DNA of 64,000 nt from Larkinella sp051857545. Lineage in GTDB: Bacteria > Bacteroidota > Bacteroidia > Cytophagales > Spirosomataceae. Positions 50,968 to 59,876 of this stretch are shown piece after piece. The notes under the pieces are model-generated. The model was not told the origin of the DNA. It was given only the letters and a program-made list of their open reading frames with translations, and searched no databases. The stretch lies in assembly GCF_051857545.1 (NCBI RefSeq), contig NZ_JBPZHB010000007.1, positions 248,001 through 312,000 on the forward strand, read 5' to 3'. Each line of letters starts with the position of its first letter. The first letter of the stretch is position 1. Made by a program: the position numbers and the translations under genes.

Positions 50968-52606
50968 TTTTTTTCTCAATAAATCCGCCCAAACTCAAAT
51001 ACCGCTCGTAAAGCACATCATACACGGAGGCCCGTTCGGGACGGGGCGTATACACCGCATCGAAAGCGGAAGCCATCGCTTTTTGGGCATCGGCGAATGT
51101 CGGGTAAATACCAGCGGCCACAGCGGCACATACGGCGGCTCCCCGGGCGCAGCACTGGTCGGATTCGGCCACTTTGATGGGTACGTTCATGACGTCCGCC
51201 AGTGTTTGCATGACGAAGGCCGACTTCCGGGCCACCCCGCCAATGGCAATGACCTGCTGAATCGGAACGCCTTCTTCCACAAACCGTTCGGCAATCCGGC
51301 GTGCGCCATAGGCTGTGGCTTCGACCAGCGATTTGAAAACGTGCGCGGCACCGCTGCCCAGATTTAACCCGGAAATAGCGCCTTTCAGCGTGTGATTGGC
51401 ATCGGGCGTCCGTCGGCCGTTCAGCCAGTCGAGGGAGACGATGTCGGTTTCGTTGACGGGCAATTGGCTGGCCTGTTCGGCTAAGTACGGAAGCAGTGCG
51501 GTTTGCAGCGACGGAATCAAACTCGCCTGTCCTTGTTGCTTCAATAAACCGGCGACCGGTTCCAGAATGAGCCGCGTAAACCAGGCGTAGAGGTCGCCAA
51601 ACGCCGACTGTCCCGCTTCCATCCCGAGCATACCCGGCACGATGGAGCCGTCGACCTGTCCACAAATGCCGCGAATCAGCAAATGGCCGACGTCTTCGGA
51701 AGGCGCCATGAGCATGTCACAGGTGGAAGTTCCAATCACTTTCACCAAGGCGTAGGACTCAATATTGGCCCCAACCGCTCCCATATGCGCATCAAAACCG
51801 CCGACACCAATGATAACCGTAGTCGGAACGCCCAGCTTTTGTGCCCATTCCGCCGAAATCGTACCCATCGGCTCGTCGGACGTGTAGGTGTGGCGAAAGA
51901 GACGGTCGCGCAGTCCCGCCAGCAGCGGATCGAGCGTGGTTAGAAATTCTTCGGACGGCAATCCGTCGAACTCGGCGTGCCAGAGGGCTTTATGGCCAGC
52001 CGCTGTACGGCTTCGTTTGAGCGTCAGTGGGTTGGTGTTGCCGGTCAAAACCGCCGAGATCCAGTCGCAATGTTCGATCCAGGAAAAAGCCGCCGGTCGG
52101 ATGGATTCATCGACCCGCAGTGTGCGCAGGATTTTCGACCAAAACCACTCGGAGGAATAGATTCCGCCCACGTATTTCGTAAAATCCGTATCCCAGCGGT
52201 GCGCCAACTGGTTGATTCCTTCCGCTTCCTGGTTGGCCGTGTGGTCTTTCCAGAGAATGAACATACCGTTCGGATTGTCGGCAAACTGGGGAAGCATGGC
52301 CAAAGGCGTCCCGTTTTCATCGACCGGGCCGGGTGTCGACCCCGTCGTATCGACCGAAATTCCCCGGATGTCGGCAATCACCTCCGCCGACACCGCACTT
52401 AGCGCGCTCCGAACCGATTGTTCCAATCCTTCCAGATAATCGAGCGGGTGTTGCCGGAACTGCGAACGCGCGGGGTCACAATAGGCACCGGTTTTCCACC
52501 GAACGTATTCATGAACACCGGAAGCCAATTCGTCGCCGGTTTCAGCATCCACCAGAACCGCCCGCACCGAGTCCGTTCCAAAATCGACCCCAATTACATA
52601 AGCCAT
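50951..52606 (-). CDS. araB: Ribulokinase
   Basis: A 551-residue FGGY-family kinase that phosphorylates L-ribulose. The start VIGVDFGTDSVRAVLVDA is the ATP-binding beta-hairpin; GVGGFDAHMGAVGAN and the C-terminal IAIGGVARKSAFVMQTLADV carry the substrate and adenosine sites. Length and the FGTDSVRA motif fit AraB. It follows araA by 81 bp (with a repeat between) and precedes araD. The extreme C-terminus is encoded by a repeat arm, so the element was probably inserted or grew at the stop codon. Confidence 0.95.
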   Translation of the reverse strand: MAYVIGVDFGTDSVRAVLVDAETGDELASGVHEYVRWKTGAYCDPARSQFRQHPLDYLEGLEQSVRSALSAVSAEVIADIRGISVDTTGSTPGPVDENGTPLAMLPQFADNPNGMFILWKDHTANQEAEGINQLAHRWDTDFTKYVGGIYSSEWFWSKILRTLRVDESIRPAAFSWIEHCDWISAVLTGNTNPLTLKRSRTAAGHKALWHAEFDGLPSEEFLTTLDPLLAGLRDRLFRHTYTSDEPMGTISAEWAQKLGVPTTVIIGVGGFDAHMGAVGANIESYALVKVIGTSTCDMLMAPSEDVGHLLIRGICGQVDGSIVPGMLGMEAGQSAFGDLYAWFTRLILEPVAGLLKQQGQASLIPSLQTALLPYLAEQASQLPVNETDIVSLDWLNGRRTPDANHTLKGAISGLNLGSGAAHVFKSLVEATAYGARRIAERFVEEGVPIQQVIAIGGVARKSAFVMQTLADVMNVPIKVAESDQCCARGAAVCAAVAAGIYPTFADAQKAMASAFDAVYTPRPERASVYDVLYERYLSLGGFIEKKMPPTP

Positions 52607-52609
52607 AAA

Positions 52610-52699
52610 GAGTTATGAGTTAAGAATTAAGAGTTAAGAATTAAGAGTTAAGAGTTGGCTGACGCATACACTCTTAACTCATCACTCTTAACTCCTTAA
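52610..52699. repeat. Inverted repeat of 7-base words (family F) between araA and araB
   Basis: The left arm is a strict run of RTTAAGA words. The right arm mirrors part of it (CTCTTAACTC). The loop contains GGCTGACGCAT, close to the loop of family B. It fills the gap between araA and araB and overlaps the araA stop. Confidence 0.8.
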
Positions 52700-54187
52700 G
52701 TGATAGTATGCTTCGTTCCAGCGCAGTTCCTGTTTGAAGGCGTGGATGCGGGTTTCTTCGTTGATCAGGAGGTATTCGACACCGGCGATTTCGGCGAAAT
52801 CTTCCATGTATTCGGAGGAAATCGCTTTGCTAAAAACCGTGTGGTGTGCGCCCCCGGCCAGAATCCAGGCGGCTGCGGCCGTTTTCAGGTTGGGTTTGGC
52901 ATCCCACAACACACGGGCGACCGGCAGTTTCGGCAATGGTTTTTCCGTCGGGACAACGTCCACTTCATTGACAATCAATCGAAACCGGTTTCCCATATCG
53001 ACCACCGACGCGTTGATGGCCGCGCCGGGTGCCACATTGAACACCAGCCGAACCGGATCAGCTTTCCCGCCAATCGACAGGGGATGAATTTCGCAGGACG
53101 GTTTTCCGTCGGCAATCGATTCATCGATTTCGAGCATGTGCGCCCCCAACACCCGCTGACCATTGGGAGACAGGTGGTAGGTGTAATCTTCCATGAACGA
53201 ACTGCCGCCTGGAAGCCCCGCTCCCATCACTTTAATGGCCCGGCCTAGTGCCGCCGTTTTCCAGTCGCCCTCGCCCCCGAAACTGTAGCCATCGGCCATC
53301 AGCCGTTGTACGGCAATTCCAGGCAGTTGATTCAGGCCGTGCAGGTCTTCGAAGGTATCCGTGAATCCTTTGATTTGATGATCGTCCAGAAAACCGCGTA
53401 AGCCAATTTCGATTTTGGCAGCATCGCGCAACGAATCGTGGCGTAACCCGGCTTTTTGTAGTTCGGCAACAATTTGGTACCGTTGTTCATATTCGCTTAC
53501 TAATGTATTGATTTCCTGGTCGGTTACCTGGTTGACATACGCGACCAGATCACCAATCCCGTAGCCGTAGACCGCATAGCCAAACTTGATCTGGGCTTCC
53601 ACCTTATCCCCTTCCGTGACGGCCACTTCGCGCATGTTATCACCAAACCGGGCAAACCGGGCACCCTGCAAATCGTGCCAACCGGCGGCCACCCGTGCCC
53701 AGACGTTGATGCGTTCCTGCACTTCGGCGTCTTCCCAATGTCCGACAACCACCTTGCGCTCCAGGCGCAAGCGGGCGTTGATGAAGCCAAATTCCCGGTC
53801 GCCATGCGCCGACTGGTTGAGGTTCATGAAATCCATGTCGATGGTTTCCCAGGGAATGTCACGGTTGAACTGGGTGTGCAGATGCAGCAGCGGTTTCCGC
53901 AAAATCTTCAAGCCGTTGATCCACATTTTTGCGGGCGAAAACGTGTGCATCCACGTCATCAAGCCAATGCAGTTGGGTGCAGTGTTAGCTTCCAGACACA
54001 ATTTATAGATTTCATCCGGGCCGGTCAGTACGGTTTTGAAAACTATTTTGACTGGAGTGACCGACGACTGGTTGAAGGCATCGACGATGGTCCGGGAATG
54101 CTCCGCGACCTTTTTGAGGGTGTCTTCACCGTACAAATGCTGGCTGCCGGTAACGAACCAGACTTCTAAATGGTCAAAAGAAATCAT
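52688..54187 (-). CDS. araA: L-arabinose isomerase
   Basis: A 499-residue enzyme that converts L-arabinose to L-ribulose, the first step of the pathway, using Mn2+. It opens with EVWFVTGSQHLYGEDTLKKV, the family hallmark. The metal ligands include Glu in YSFGGEGDWKTAAL and later His residues (EIHPLSIGGK, GGAHHTVFSK). Length matches E. coli AraA. It is the first gene of the ara operon, downstream of a perfect TAnnTTTG box and a 23-bp palindrome that may be the regulator's operator. Confidence 0.96.
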   Translation of the reverse strand: MISFDHLEVWFVTGSQHLYGEDTLKKVAEHSRTIVDAFNQSSVTPVKIVFKTVLTGPDEIYKLCLEANTAPNCIGLMTWMHTFSPAKMWINGLKILRKPLLHLHTQFNRDIPWETIDMDFMNLNQSAHGDREFGFINARLRLERKVVVGHWEDAEVQERINVWARVAAGWHDLQGARFARFGDNMREVAVTEGDKVEAQIKFGYAVYGYGIGDLVAYVNQVTDQEINTLVSEYEQRYQIVAELQKAGLRHDSLRDAAKIEIGLRGFLDDHQIKGFTDTFEDLHGLNQLPGIAVQRLMADGYSFGGEGDWKTAALGRAIKVMGAGLPGGSSFMEDYTYHLSPNGQRVLGAHMLEIDESIADGKPSCEIHPLSIGGKADPVRLVFNVAPGAAINASVVDMGNRFRLIVNEVDVVPTEKPLPKLPVARVLWDAKPNLKTAAAAWILAGGAHHTVFSKAISSEYMEDFAEIAGVEYLLINEETRIHAFKQELRWNEAYYHLRS

Positions 54188-54240
54188 TGGCGAATGGGAT
54201 GTTGAGGTAGCCTTTCAACGATCGATCAGGCTTTGGTGGG

Positions 54241-54275
54241 CAAATATAAATAATAAATGTATTTTTTACGTTTAT
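54241..54275 (-). promoter_or_regulatory. Candidate arabinose promoter with palindromic operator
   Basis: On the minus strand TATATTTG (54241-54248) is an exact TAnnTTTG -7 box, 54 bp before araA. Just upstream lies a 23-bp palindrome (54253-54275): nine-base arms ATAAATGTA and TACGTTTAT around five T, with one mismatch. It covers the spacer and -33 region, so a bound repressor would block RNA polymerase. The Nudix regulator encoded at the operon's end is the obvious candidate ligand-responsive repressor. Confidence 0.55.
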
Positions 54276-54360
54276 GGAAAGATAAAATTTATACTGGAAA
54301 TAATCCAGTGCCGGAAAGCCGTTTTTGAAAAAAAATAAGGGATTTTTAATTTTAGAATTT

Positions 54361-54454
54361 TCGCTTTTTGCCCCTAAATCCCCTAAAGGGGACTTGGACT
54401 CAGCAAACTCCAGATGTAAAAAGTCCCCTTTAGGGGATTTAAGGGCAAAAGCGA
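54361..54454. repeat. Inverted repeat (family C) in the araA upstream region
   Basis: Arms 54361-54394 and 54421-54454 pair over 34 bases with few mismatches. The core is the same CCCCTAAAT word pair as at 31.0 kb. It lies in the 358-bp region between the helicase stop and araA. Apart from this, the arabinose promoter and a terminator, nothing else is seen there. Confidence 0.85.
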
Positions 54455-54500
54455 AAGTGCAAAGAATGATCAGACGAAAGTCCTAAATTTGAATGGGCAT

Positions 54501-54528
54501 AAAAAAAACAGGAATTCGATTCCTGTTT
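54501..54528 (-). terminator. Terminator of the DEAD-box helicase gene
   Basis: On the minus strand AAACAGGAATC/GATTCCTGTTT (11-base arms) is followed by a run of eight T, 18 bp after the helicase stop. A classic rho-independent form. Confidence 0.8.
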
Positions 54529-54545
54529 ACCTAAGATAGACTCTG

Positions 54546-55799
54546 TCAGGCCGGTCGTTCTGACCGGCCTCCACCCCCTTTCGGGCGGTTGGATGGCCCT
54601 TTTCGGGGACCGGGCCGTTTTTTACGCGGGGGAAAAGCGGCACTTTTCGACGGGTTGTATTCCAGCGTTTCACCCAGATGCGCGGGCAACGGGACCTTGG
54701 TTACCGGAACACCCAGTAGCCGTTCAATAGCCGCGAATTTCCGTTGTTCGGTTTCGCTGATAAACGTGTAGGCTATCCCGGTAGTTTCGGCGCGGGCCGT
54801 GCGGCCAATCCGGTGAACGTAATCTTCGCCGTCGTGCGGAACGTCGTAGTTGATGACGAGGTCGATGTTGTCGATGTCGATCCCACGCGACAGAATATCC
54901 GTTGCCACCAGAATTTTCAGTTTCCGGCTTCGGTAGGCCAGCAAAACCTGCTCACGTTCATTCTGTTCGAGGTCGGAGTGAATCGCTTCGGCGGCAAAAC
55001 CCGCCTGTTTCAGTTCGCGGGCCAGTTGTTTGACATTTTCTTTTCGGGAACAGAATATCAGAACCGAGGGGAAATTATGCTCTTTCAGCAAGTATTTGAC
55101 CAGCGCAATTTTCTGTTTCTGGTAAACCACAAAAGCCTCCTGAACGATCTTGGCCGGGGGTTTTGACAGGGCCAGCGTAATTTCTTCGGGATTGTGCAGG
55201 ATTTTCCGCGCCAGTTCCCGAATCTTGGGCGGCATCGTGGCCGACAATAGCAAGCTCTGCCGTTTGGCGGGCAAAAACGAAATGATTTTCACAATATCGC
55301 CGTGGAAACCCATGTCCAGCATCCGGTCAGCTTCATCCAGAATCAGGTATTGCAACTGATCGATTTTGGCATAGCCCATGTTCAGGTGACTGATCATCCG
55401 GCCCGGCGTGCAAATCACAATGTCGGCACCACCCGCCAGGGCCTGCCGCTCCGTGCTGTAGGAAGCCCCGTCGCCCCCGCCATAGACGGCAATCGAGCTG
55501 ACCGAGGTGAAATAGGAAAAGCCTTCCAGGTTCTGGGCAATCTGAATCGCCAGTTCGCGGGTAGGCACAATGACAAGGGCCTTGATCTGGTCGTCGGGAC
55601 CGGCCGACGTTATTTTGTGAAGAATAGGAAGCAGGTAAGATGCGGTTTTGCCCGTGCCGGTTTGGGCCGAGACAATGAGATCTTTACCAGCCAATATAAG
55701 AGGGATAACTTGTTCCTGTACAAGTGTGGGCGTATCGTAATTCATGGCGTCGATACCTTCCATCAAACGATCATCGAAGCCAAAGTCTGAGAATTTCAA
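54546..55799 (-). CDS. DEAD-box RNA helicase (RhlE type)
   Basis: A 417-residue ATP-dependent RNA helicase. Motifs in order: Q motif region TPTLVQEQ (23-30), motif I AQTGTGKT (45-52), Ia PTRELA (79-84), TPGR (131-134), II DEAD (155-158), III SAT (186-188), then VLIFCSRKENV, ATDILSRGID and VI HRIGRTAR. The basic, Gly/Pro-rich tail (KKRPGPRKGPSNRPKGGGG) is usual for RhlE-like proteins acting on ribosome assembly or mRNA decay. Monocistronic, with its own terminator. Confidence 0.95.
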   Translation of the reverse strand: MKFSDFGFDDRLMEGIDAMNYDTPTLVQEQVIPLILAGKDLIVSAQTGTGKTASYLLPILHKITSAGPDDQIKALVIVPTRELAIQIAQNLEGFSYFTSVSSIAVYGGGDGASYSTERQALAGGADIVICTPGRMISHLNMGYAKIDQLQYLILDEADRMLDMGFHGDIVKIISFLPAKRQSLLLSATMPPKIRELARKILHNPEEITLALSKPPAKIVQEAFVVYQKQKIALVKYLLKEHNFPSVLIFCSRKENVKQLARELKQAGFAAEAIHSDLEQNEREQVLLAYRSRKLKILVATDILSRGIDIDNIDLVINYDVPHDGEDYVHRIGRTARAETTGIAYTFISETEQRKFAAIERLLGVPVTKVPLPAHLGETLEYNPSKSAAFPPRKKRPGPRKGPSNRPKGGGGRSERPA

Positions 55800-55832
55800 G
55801 CTAAAAAACTAATGGTTAAGTGTAGATTTTGG

Positions 55833-55865
55833 TCAATATAACACTATTTCAGGCATTAAAGCAAA
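55833..55865 (-). promoter_or_regulatory. Candidate promoter of the helicase gene
   Basis: On the minus strand TTTG (55862-55865) and TATATTGA (55833-55840) are 21 bp apart, near the TTTG-N19-TAnnTTTG pattern, about 34 bp before the start codon. Confidence 0.4.
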
Positions 55866-55993
55866 TTCCATGCGGATGTTGAGGCCGATTTGCCCCCGCC
55901 CGGCTCTTCTTCTTTTCCTTTGATTCGCTTACATTGCTAAACGAACCGTCCTTTTAGCCCCTCATTCCCATCGGGCCGGTTAGTCCAAACGCT

Positions 55994-57151
55994 ATGATTC
56001 GTCACACCCTTTCCGCTTTTGCCGTTCTACTGGTATTTTCCACCTGCCAACGCCCTGCTCAACAATCAGTTAATCAATCTACCGTCTATTACCCGGCTCC
56101 CGGCGATGCGTGGGAACGTCGAAAACCGGAGCAGGTGGGCCTGGATGCGGCCTTGTTGCAGCAGGCCGTAATTTTCGCCCAAGAGCAGGAAACGAAGCAA
56201 ATGCCGCGCGATTTTTCGACCCAGGAAGAAATATTCGGCACCCTGCTGGGTCCCATTCCCTCGGATCGCGCCCAAACCAACGGTTTGATTCTCAAACACG
56301 GTTATATTGTAGCGGAATGGGGCGAAACCGGACGGCCTGATCCGACCTATAGTGTAGCCAAAAGTGTACTTTCCATCATTCTGGGCTTGACCATCGACCG
56401 GGGTCTGATCAAGGATGTTCATGATCCGGTAGCAAATTCCATTCAGGATGGCGGGTATGACTCGGAGCAAAACCGCAAAGTGACCTGGGAACACCACCTC
56501 CGGCAAACCAGCGAGTGGGAAGGCGAGTTATGGGGGAAGAAACACGATTTTGTCGGGACGGCTGCTTACGGGCGCGGAGAGCGAAAACCGCGAACCTTGC
56601 AGGAGCCTGGCACGTTCTACGAATACAACGACGTCCGCGTGAACCGGCTGGCGCTTTCGCTGCTGCGATTGTGGAAAAAACCGTTGCCCAATGTCTTGAA
56701 AGACGAAATCATGGACCCGATTGGCGCGTCGAACACCTGGCAGTATGTGGGCTATCCGAACGCGCGGGTGAAAGTAGACGGAAAAATGATGTCGTCGGTC
56801 AGTGGCGGAACGCGCTGGGGCGGTGGTCTCTGGATCAACACCCGCGACGAAGCCCGGCTGGGGTATCTGGCATTACGAAATGGTCGCTGGAAAGATCGGC
56901 AACTGGTTTCGGCCAACTGGTTTAAAGAATCGGTCAAAAAGGGGCCGACGGGTCAGGATTACGGCTATTTGTGGTGGCTAAACACCGAAAAGAAGGCCTG
57001 GCCCAACGCCCCGGCAACGAGTTTTGCCGCCATTGGGGTCGGTTCCAACCTCATCTGGATCGACCCGGAACATGATCTGGTGATCGTCTGGCGGTGGCAC
57101 AACGGCAATCCCGATGCGTTATTCAAACGGGTTCTGGCCGCAGTAAAATAA
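55994..57151 (+). CDS. Serine hydrolase lipoprotein, class C beta-lactamase-like
   Basis: A 385-residue lipoprotein (signal MIRHTLSAFAVLLVFSTC, lipidated Cys18). The catalytic SxxK is Ser120-Val-Ala-Lys123 in TYSVAKSVLS, and the second motif is in FYEYNDVRVNRLALSLL near 215. The expected third motif (KTG/HxG) is not obvious; SGGTRWGGGLWI near 273 may stand in. Such proteins are usually esterases or D-amino peptidases rather than true beta-lactamases. It is divergent from the helicase and followed by a DinB gene. Confidence 0.87.
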   Translation: MIRHTLSAFAVLLVFSTCQRPAQQSVNQSTVYYPAPGDAWERRKPEQVGLDAALLQQAVIFAQEQETKQMPRDFSTQEEIFGTLLGPIPSDRAQTNGLILKHGYIVAEWGETGRPDPTYSVAKSVLSIILGLTIDRGLIKDVHDPVANSIQDGGYDSEQNRKVTWEHHLRQTSEWEGELWGKKHDFVGTAAYGRGERKPRTLQEPGTFYEYNDVRVNRLALSLLRLWKKPLPNVLKDEIMDPIGASNTWQYVGYPNARVKVDGKMMSSVSGGTRWGGGLWINTRDEARLGYLALRNGRWKDRQLVSANWFKESVKKGPTGQDYGYLWWLNTEKKAWPNAPATSFAAIGVGSNLIWIDPEHDLVIVWRWHNGNPDALFKRVLAAVK

Positions 57152-57185
57152 GTATAATCCATCCACACATACTCAACAAGCAAGA

Positions 57186-57713
57186 ATGTCAACTCCAAAG
57201 CCTGAAGTCTGGCAACGTGGTCCCGTCGCCGGTGTTCCTTCCCTGTTGCAACCCGTTGCCCACGCCCTGTTGCAGGCGCGGGAAGAAGTCGATGCGCTGA
57301 TGAAAGATTTTCCGAGCCGCTATCTGTGGCAAAAACCGGCCGGTGTGGCGTCGGTCGGATTTCATTTGCAGCACCTGACGGGTGTGCTGGACCGGCTCTT
57401 TACCTACGCCCGAAACGAGGGTTTGTCACCCGAACAGCGCGCGTGGCTAGCTGCAGAGGGCAAGTCGTTCGAGTCCGAAAATCCGGTTTTGGATTTAATC
57501 AGCCGGTTTAACAGCCAGGTCGATCAGGCGCTTCAGCAACTGGCAGGCACCGACGAACAGACGCTGACCGATTTTCGGGGCATTGGCCGGGCGCAACTTC
57601 CCTCCACGGTTCTGGGCCTGTTGTTTCATTCCGCCGAACATACGCAGCGGCACGTCGGGCAACTTTTTGTAACGGTTCGCGTGTTGCTCACGTATCCAAA
57701 ACCGGATCATTAA
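57186..57713 (+). CDS. DinB-family protein
   Basis: A 175-residue four-helix protein. Metal-binding His residues are in SVGFHLQHLTGVLDRL and LLFHSAEHTQRHVGQL, as expected of DinB/YfiT-like proteins, which use a divalent metal for thiol-dependent transfer or hydrolysis. It lies 34 bp after the serine hydrolase and 22 bp before the VOC gene, so the three may form one transcript. Substrate unknown. Confidence 0.87.
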   Translation: MSTPKPEVWQRGPVAGVPSLLQPVAHALLQAREEVDALMKDFPSRYLWQKPAGVASVGFHLQHLTGVLDRLFTYARNEGLSPEQRAWLAAEGKSFESENPVLDLISRFNSQVDQALQQLAGTDEQTLTDFRGIGRAQLPSTVLGLLFHSAEHTQRHVGQLFVTVRVLLTYPKPDH

Positions 57714-57735
57714 CGGACTTCTTTACCCCACTGAC

Positions 57736-58221
57736 ATGGCTTATACCATTCCCGATCAAACCCGCATCGGACACGTTCACCTGAAAGTTGCCAACCTGGA
57801 ACGCGCCCTGGGTTTTTACTGCGATCTGCTGGGCTTTACGCTTGTGACGACCTACGGAAAAGATGCGGCTTTTATTTCTGCGGGCGGCTACCATCACCAC
57901 ATCGGTTTAAACACCTGGTACAGCAAAGATGGCCCACCGGCCCCGGTCCGCAGTGCGGGCCTGTTTCATACCGCCATTCTCTACCCGACCCGCCGGGATT
58001 TGTCCGTCGCGTTACGGCGTTTAGTCGAAGCTAACTACGCCATTACCGGAGCCTCGGACCACGGCGTATCGGAAGCCATTTACCTGAATGACCCCGACCA
58101 GAACGGCGTTGAATTGTACTGGGATCGTCCGCGCGACGCGTGGCCCCAGAAACCCGACGGTTCGCTGGAAATGTATACGCGACCGCTCGATCTGGAAGCG
58201 TTGCTGCGGGAGTCGTTGTAA
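57736..58221 (+). CDS. VOC-superfamily protein (extradiol dioxygenase/glyoxalase-like)
   Basis: A 161-residue protein built of the usual paired beta-alpha-beta modules. The first metal ligand is His15 in IGHVHLKVANLERALGFY, the second is in GLFHTAILYPTR and the third is Glu in NGVELYWDRP. The phrase GGYHHHIGLNTW is typical of CatE-like VOC proteins of Bacillus and Bacteroidota. It could be a ring-cleavage dioxygenase or a thiol transferase; sequence alone does not decide. Last of a probable three-gene unit. Confidence 0.86.
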   Translation: MAYTIPDQTRIGHVHLKVANLERALGFYCDLLGFTLVTTYGKDAAFISAGGYHHHIGLNTWYSKDGPPAPVRSAGLFHTAILYPTRRDLSVALRRLVEANYAITGASDHGVSEAIYLNDPDQNGVELYWDRPRDAWPQKPDGSLEMYTRPLDLEALLRESL

Positions 58222-58298
58222 AATTTCTTGCGTCGGCCGGTTTGCCGTCACCGTTGACAGGGACTTCGACCGCTGTCAGGGTGACGCCAAACCGGCGT

Positions 58299-59363
58299 TT
58301 ACTTCGCTCGTACGTATTGGGGTGGCCACGCGATTTCAGCCCCCAGTTTTTGGGCGGCATGAAGTGGGAAATAGGGGTCGCGCAGGAATTCACGAGCCAG
58401 CAACACCAGATCCGCCTGACCGCTCTCCACGATCTCATTGGCCTGTTCGGGCGTGGTGATTAAGCCTACTGCACCCGTCAGAATCCCACTTTCCTTTTTG
58501 ACCTTCTCGGCGAAGGGAACCTGATAGCCGGGGCTGAGCGGAATTTTAGCCCCCGCGACGTTGCCACCCGTCGAGCAGTCGATCAGGTCGACGCCTTTGT
58601 CTTTTAAAACCGTCGACAAGGCCACCGAATCGTCGGGCGTCCAGCCGCCTTCGGTCCAGTCGGTAGCCGAAATCCGGACAAACAAGGGGTAGTCTTCCGG
58701 CCAAACCGTCTGAACCCGTTCGATCAGTTCGAGCAAAAACCGGATGCGGTTTTCGAACGAACCGCCGTAGTGATCCGTCCGGTGGTTACTGAGGGGCGAC
58801 AGAAATTCGTGTACCAGATAGCCGTGGGCGGCATGAAGCTCGATGACTTTGAAACCGGCCTCCAGCGCCCGGCGGCTCGCGGCCACAAAATCGGCGAGTA
58901 TTTTCTCAATGGCTTCGGTTGTCAATTCGAGCGGAACCGGCTCGGCCGGAATAAAAGGAATCGGGCTGGGCGCTACGGTTTGCCAGCCGCGCTCGGCATC
59001 CGGAGCAATAAACTTGCCGCCGTCCCAAGGCCGGTGATGGCTCGCTTTTCGCCCGGCGTGCGCCAATTGCATGGCCGGTACCGCACCGTGGGCTTCAATG
59101 AAAGCCGCAATGCGTTTCAGATTGACCAGATGCTCGTCTTTCCAGATGCCCAGATCGTCGGGCGAAATCCGGCCTTCCGGCGAAACCGCCGTGGCTTCCG
59201 TCATCACCAAACCCGCCCCACCCACGGCCCGGCTGCCCAGGTGAACGAGGTGCCAGTCGTTGGCAAACCCGTCTTCACTGGAATATTGACACATGGGCGA
59301 AACCGCAATCCGGTTTTTGAATTGAACACTTCGGATGGTTAACGGACTGAATAAGTTTGGCAT
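58299..59363 (-). CDS. namA: Old Yellow Enzyme-family NADPH dehydrogenase (YqjM/NamA type)
   Basis: A 354-residue FMN enzyme that reduces activated C=C bonds and nitro compounds with NADPH. It has the thermophilic-like subclass marks: LFSPLTIRSVQFKNRI, SPMCQYS with the redox-tuning Cys25, MQLAHAGRKAS, ELHAAHGYLVHEFLSPLSNH with the catalytic His pair, and the C-terminal LLAREFLRDPYFP. Monocistronic and convergent with the VOC gene. The natural substrate is unknown, as for most of the family. Confidence 0.93.
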   Translation of the reverse strand: MPNLFSPLTIRSVQFKNRIAVSPMCQYSSEDGFANDWHLVHLGSRAVGGAGLVMTEATAVSPEGRISPDDLGIWKDEHLVNLKRIAAFIEAHGAVPAMQLAHAGRKASHHRPWDGGKFIAPDAERGWQTVAPSPIPFIPAEPVPLELTTEAIEKILADFVAASRRALEAGFKVIELHAAHGYLVHEFLSPLSNHRTDHYGGSFENRIRFLLELIERVQTVWPEDYPLFVRISATDWTEGGWTPDDSVALSTVLKDKGVDLIDCSTGGNVAGAKIPLSPGYQVPFAEKVKKESGILTGAVGLITTPEQANEIVESGQADLVLLAREFLRDPYFPLHAAQKLGAEIAWPPQYVRAK

Positions 59364-59454
59364 GATGCTTTACGATTGTATGCTTTTTTAACCAACAGCC
59401 CCATCAAGGAGTTCGGAAAACCACCGATTTTTCATGTGCCCCATCACCTCGTTA

Positions 59455-59485
59455 CCCCTGCCAGGTTTTGAAAACCTGGCAGGGG
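59455..59485. repeat. Perfect palindromic hairpin
   Basis: Arms of 15 bases (CCCCTGCCAGGTTTT and its mirror) surround a single G. It lies between the small protein at 59541 and namA, both on the minus strand. It probably ends the transcript of the upstream gene, although no T-run beyond the arm is long. Confidence 0.85.
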
Positions 59486-59540
59486 TTCTCCTCCAATGGC
59501 CCGGCAACGACGTTCTACCACACCAGTAAGGTGGGCCCAA

Positions 59541-59876
59541 TCAATCATGAATCAGAAAAAGAGGACGCTGAAGAATATCGGATTGTAACTGGGTCTCATT
59601 AGGCACCCAGTGATCGTCCCGGCTGCGCAGGTTCTGGACAATGGAAATCATCTCATTCCCCACCTTGCCCTGCTCCTGTACCGTCAATCGGTCAAATTTT
59701 TGTTGCCGGACGGGCTCCCAGTAAAAAAGCTCGGTTTTATCGTCGTATATGCCAACGGGAATTTTCTTTTTCTTCGTGAACAGTTTCCGGAGTTCTGTGT
59801 CGGCTTCAGCGTGGGTTTCACAGAGAATGTGGTGGTACTGCTTTTTGAATAGATATAGAACTGAAAATCGTTTCAT
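59541..59876 (-). CDS. Small soluble protein of unknown function
   Basis: A 111-residue basic protein, MKRFSVLYLFKKQYHHILCE, then HAEADTELRKLFTKKKKIPVGIYDD and KTELFYWEPVRQQ. The start at 59876 gives a compact N-terminal strand; a longer frame adds an unconvincing 21 residues. The mix of strands and a Lys-rich loop suggests a small alpha/beta fold. I recognise no family. Upstream, 59877-60284 is an AT-rich 408-bp stretch with only a hairpin near its far end. Confidence 0.6.
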   Translation of the reverse strand: MKRFSVLYLFKKQYHHILCETHAEADTELRKLFTKKKKIPVGIYDDKTELFYWEPVRQQKFDRLTVQEQGKVGNEMISIVQNLRSRDDHWVPNETQLQSDILQRPLFLIHD

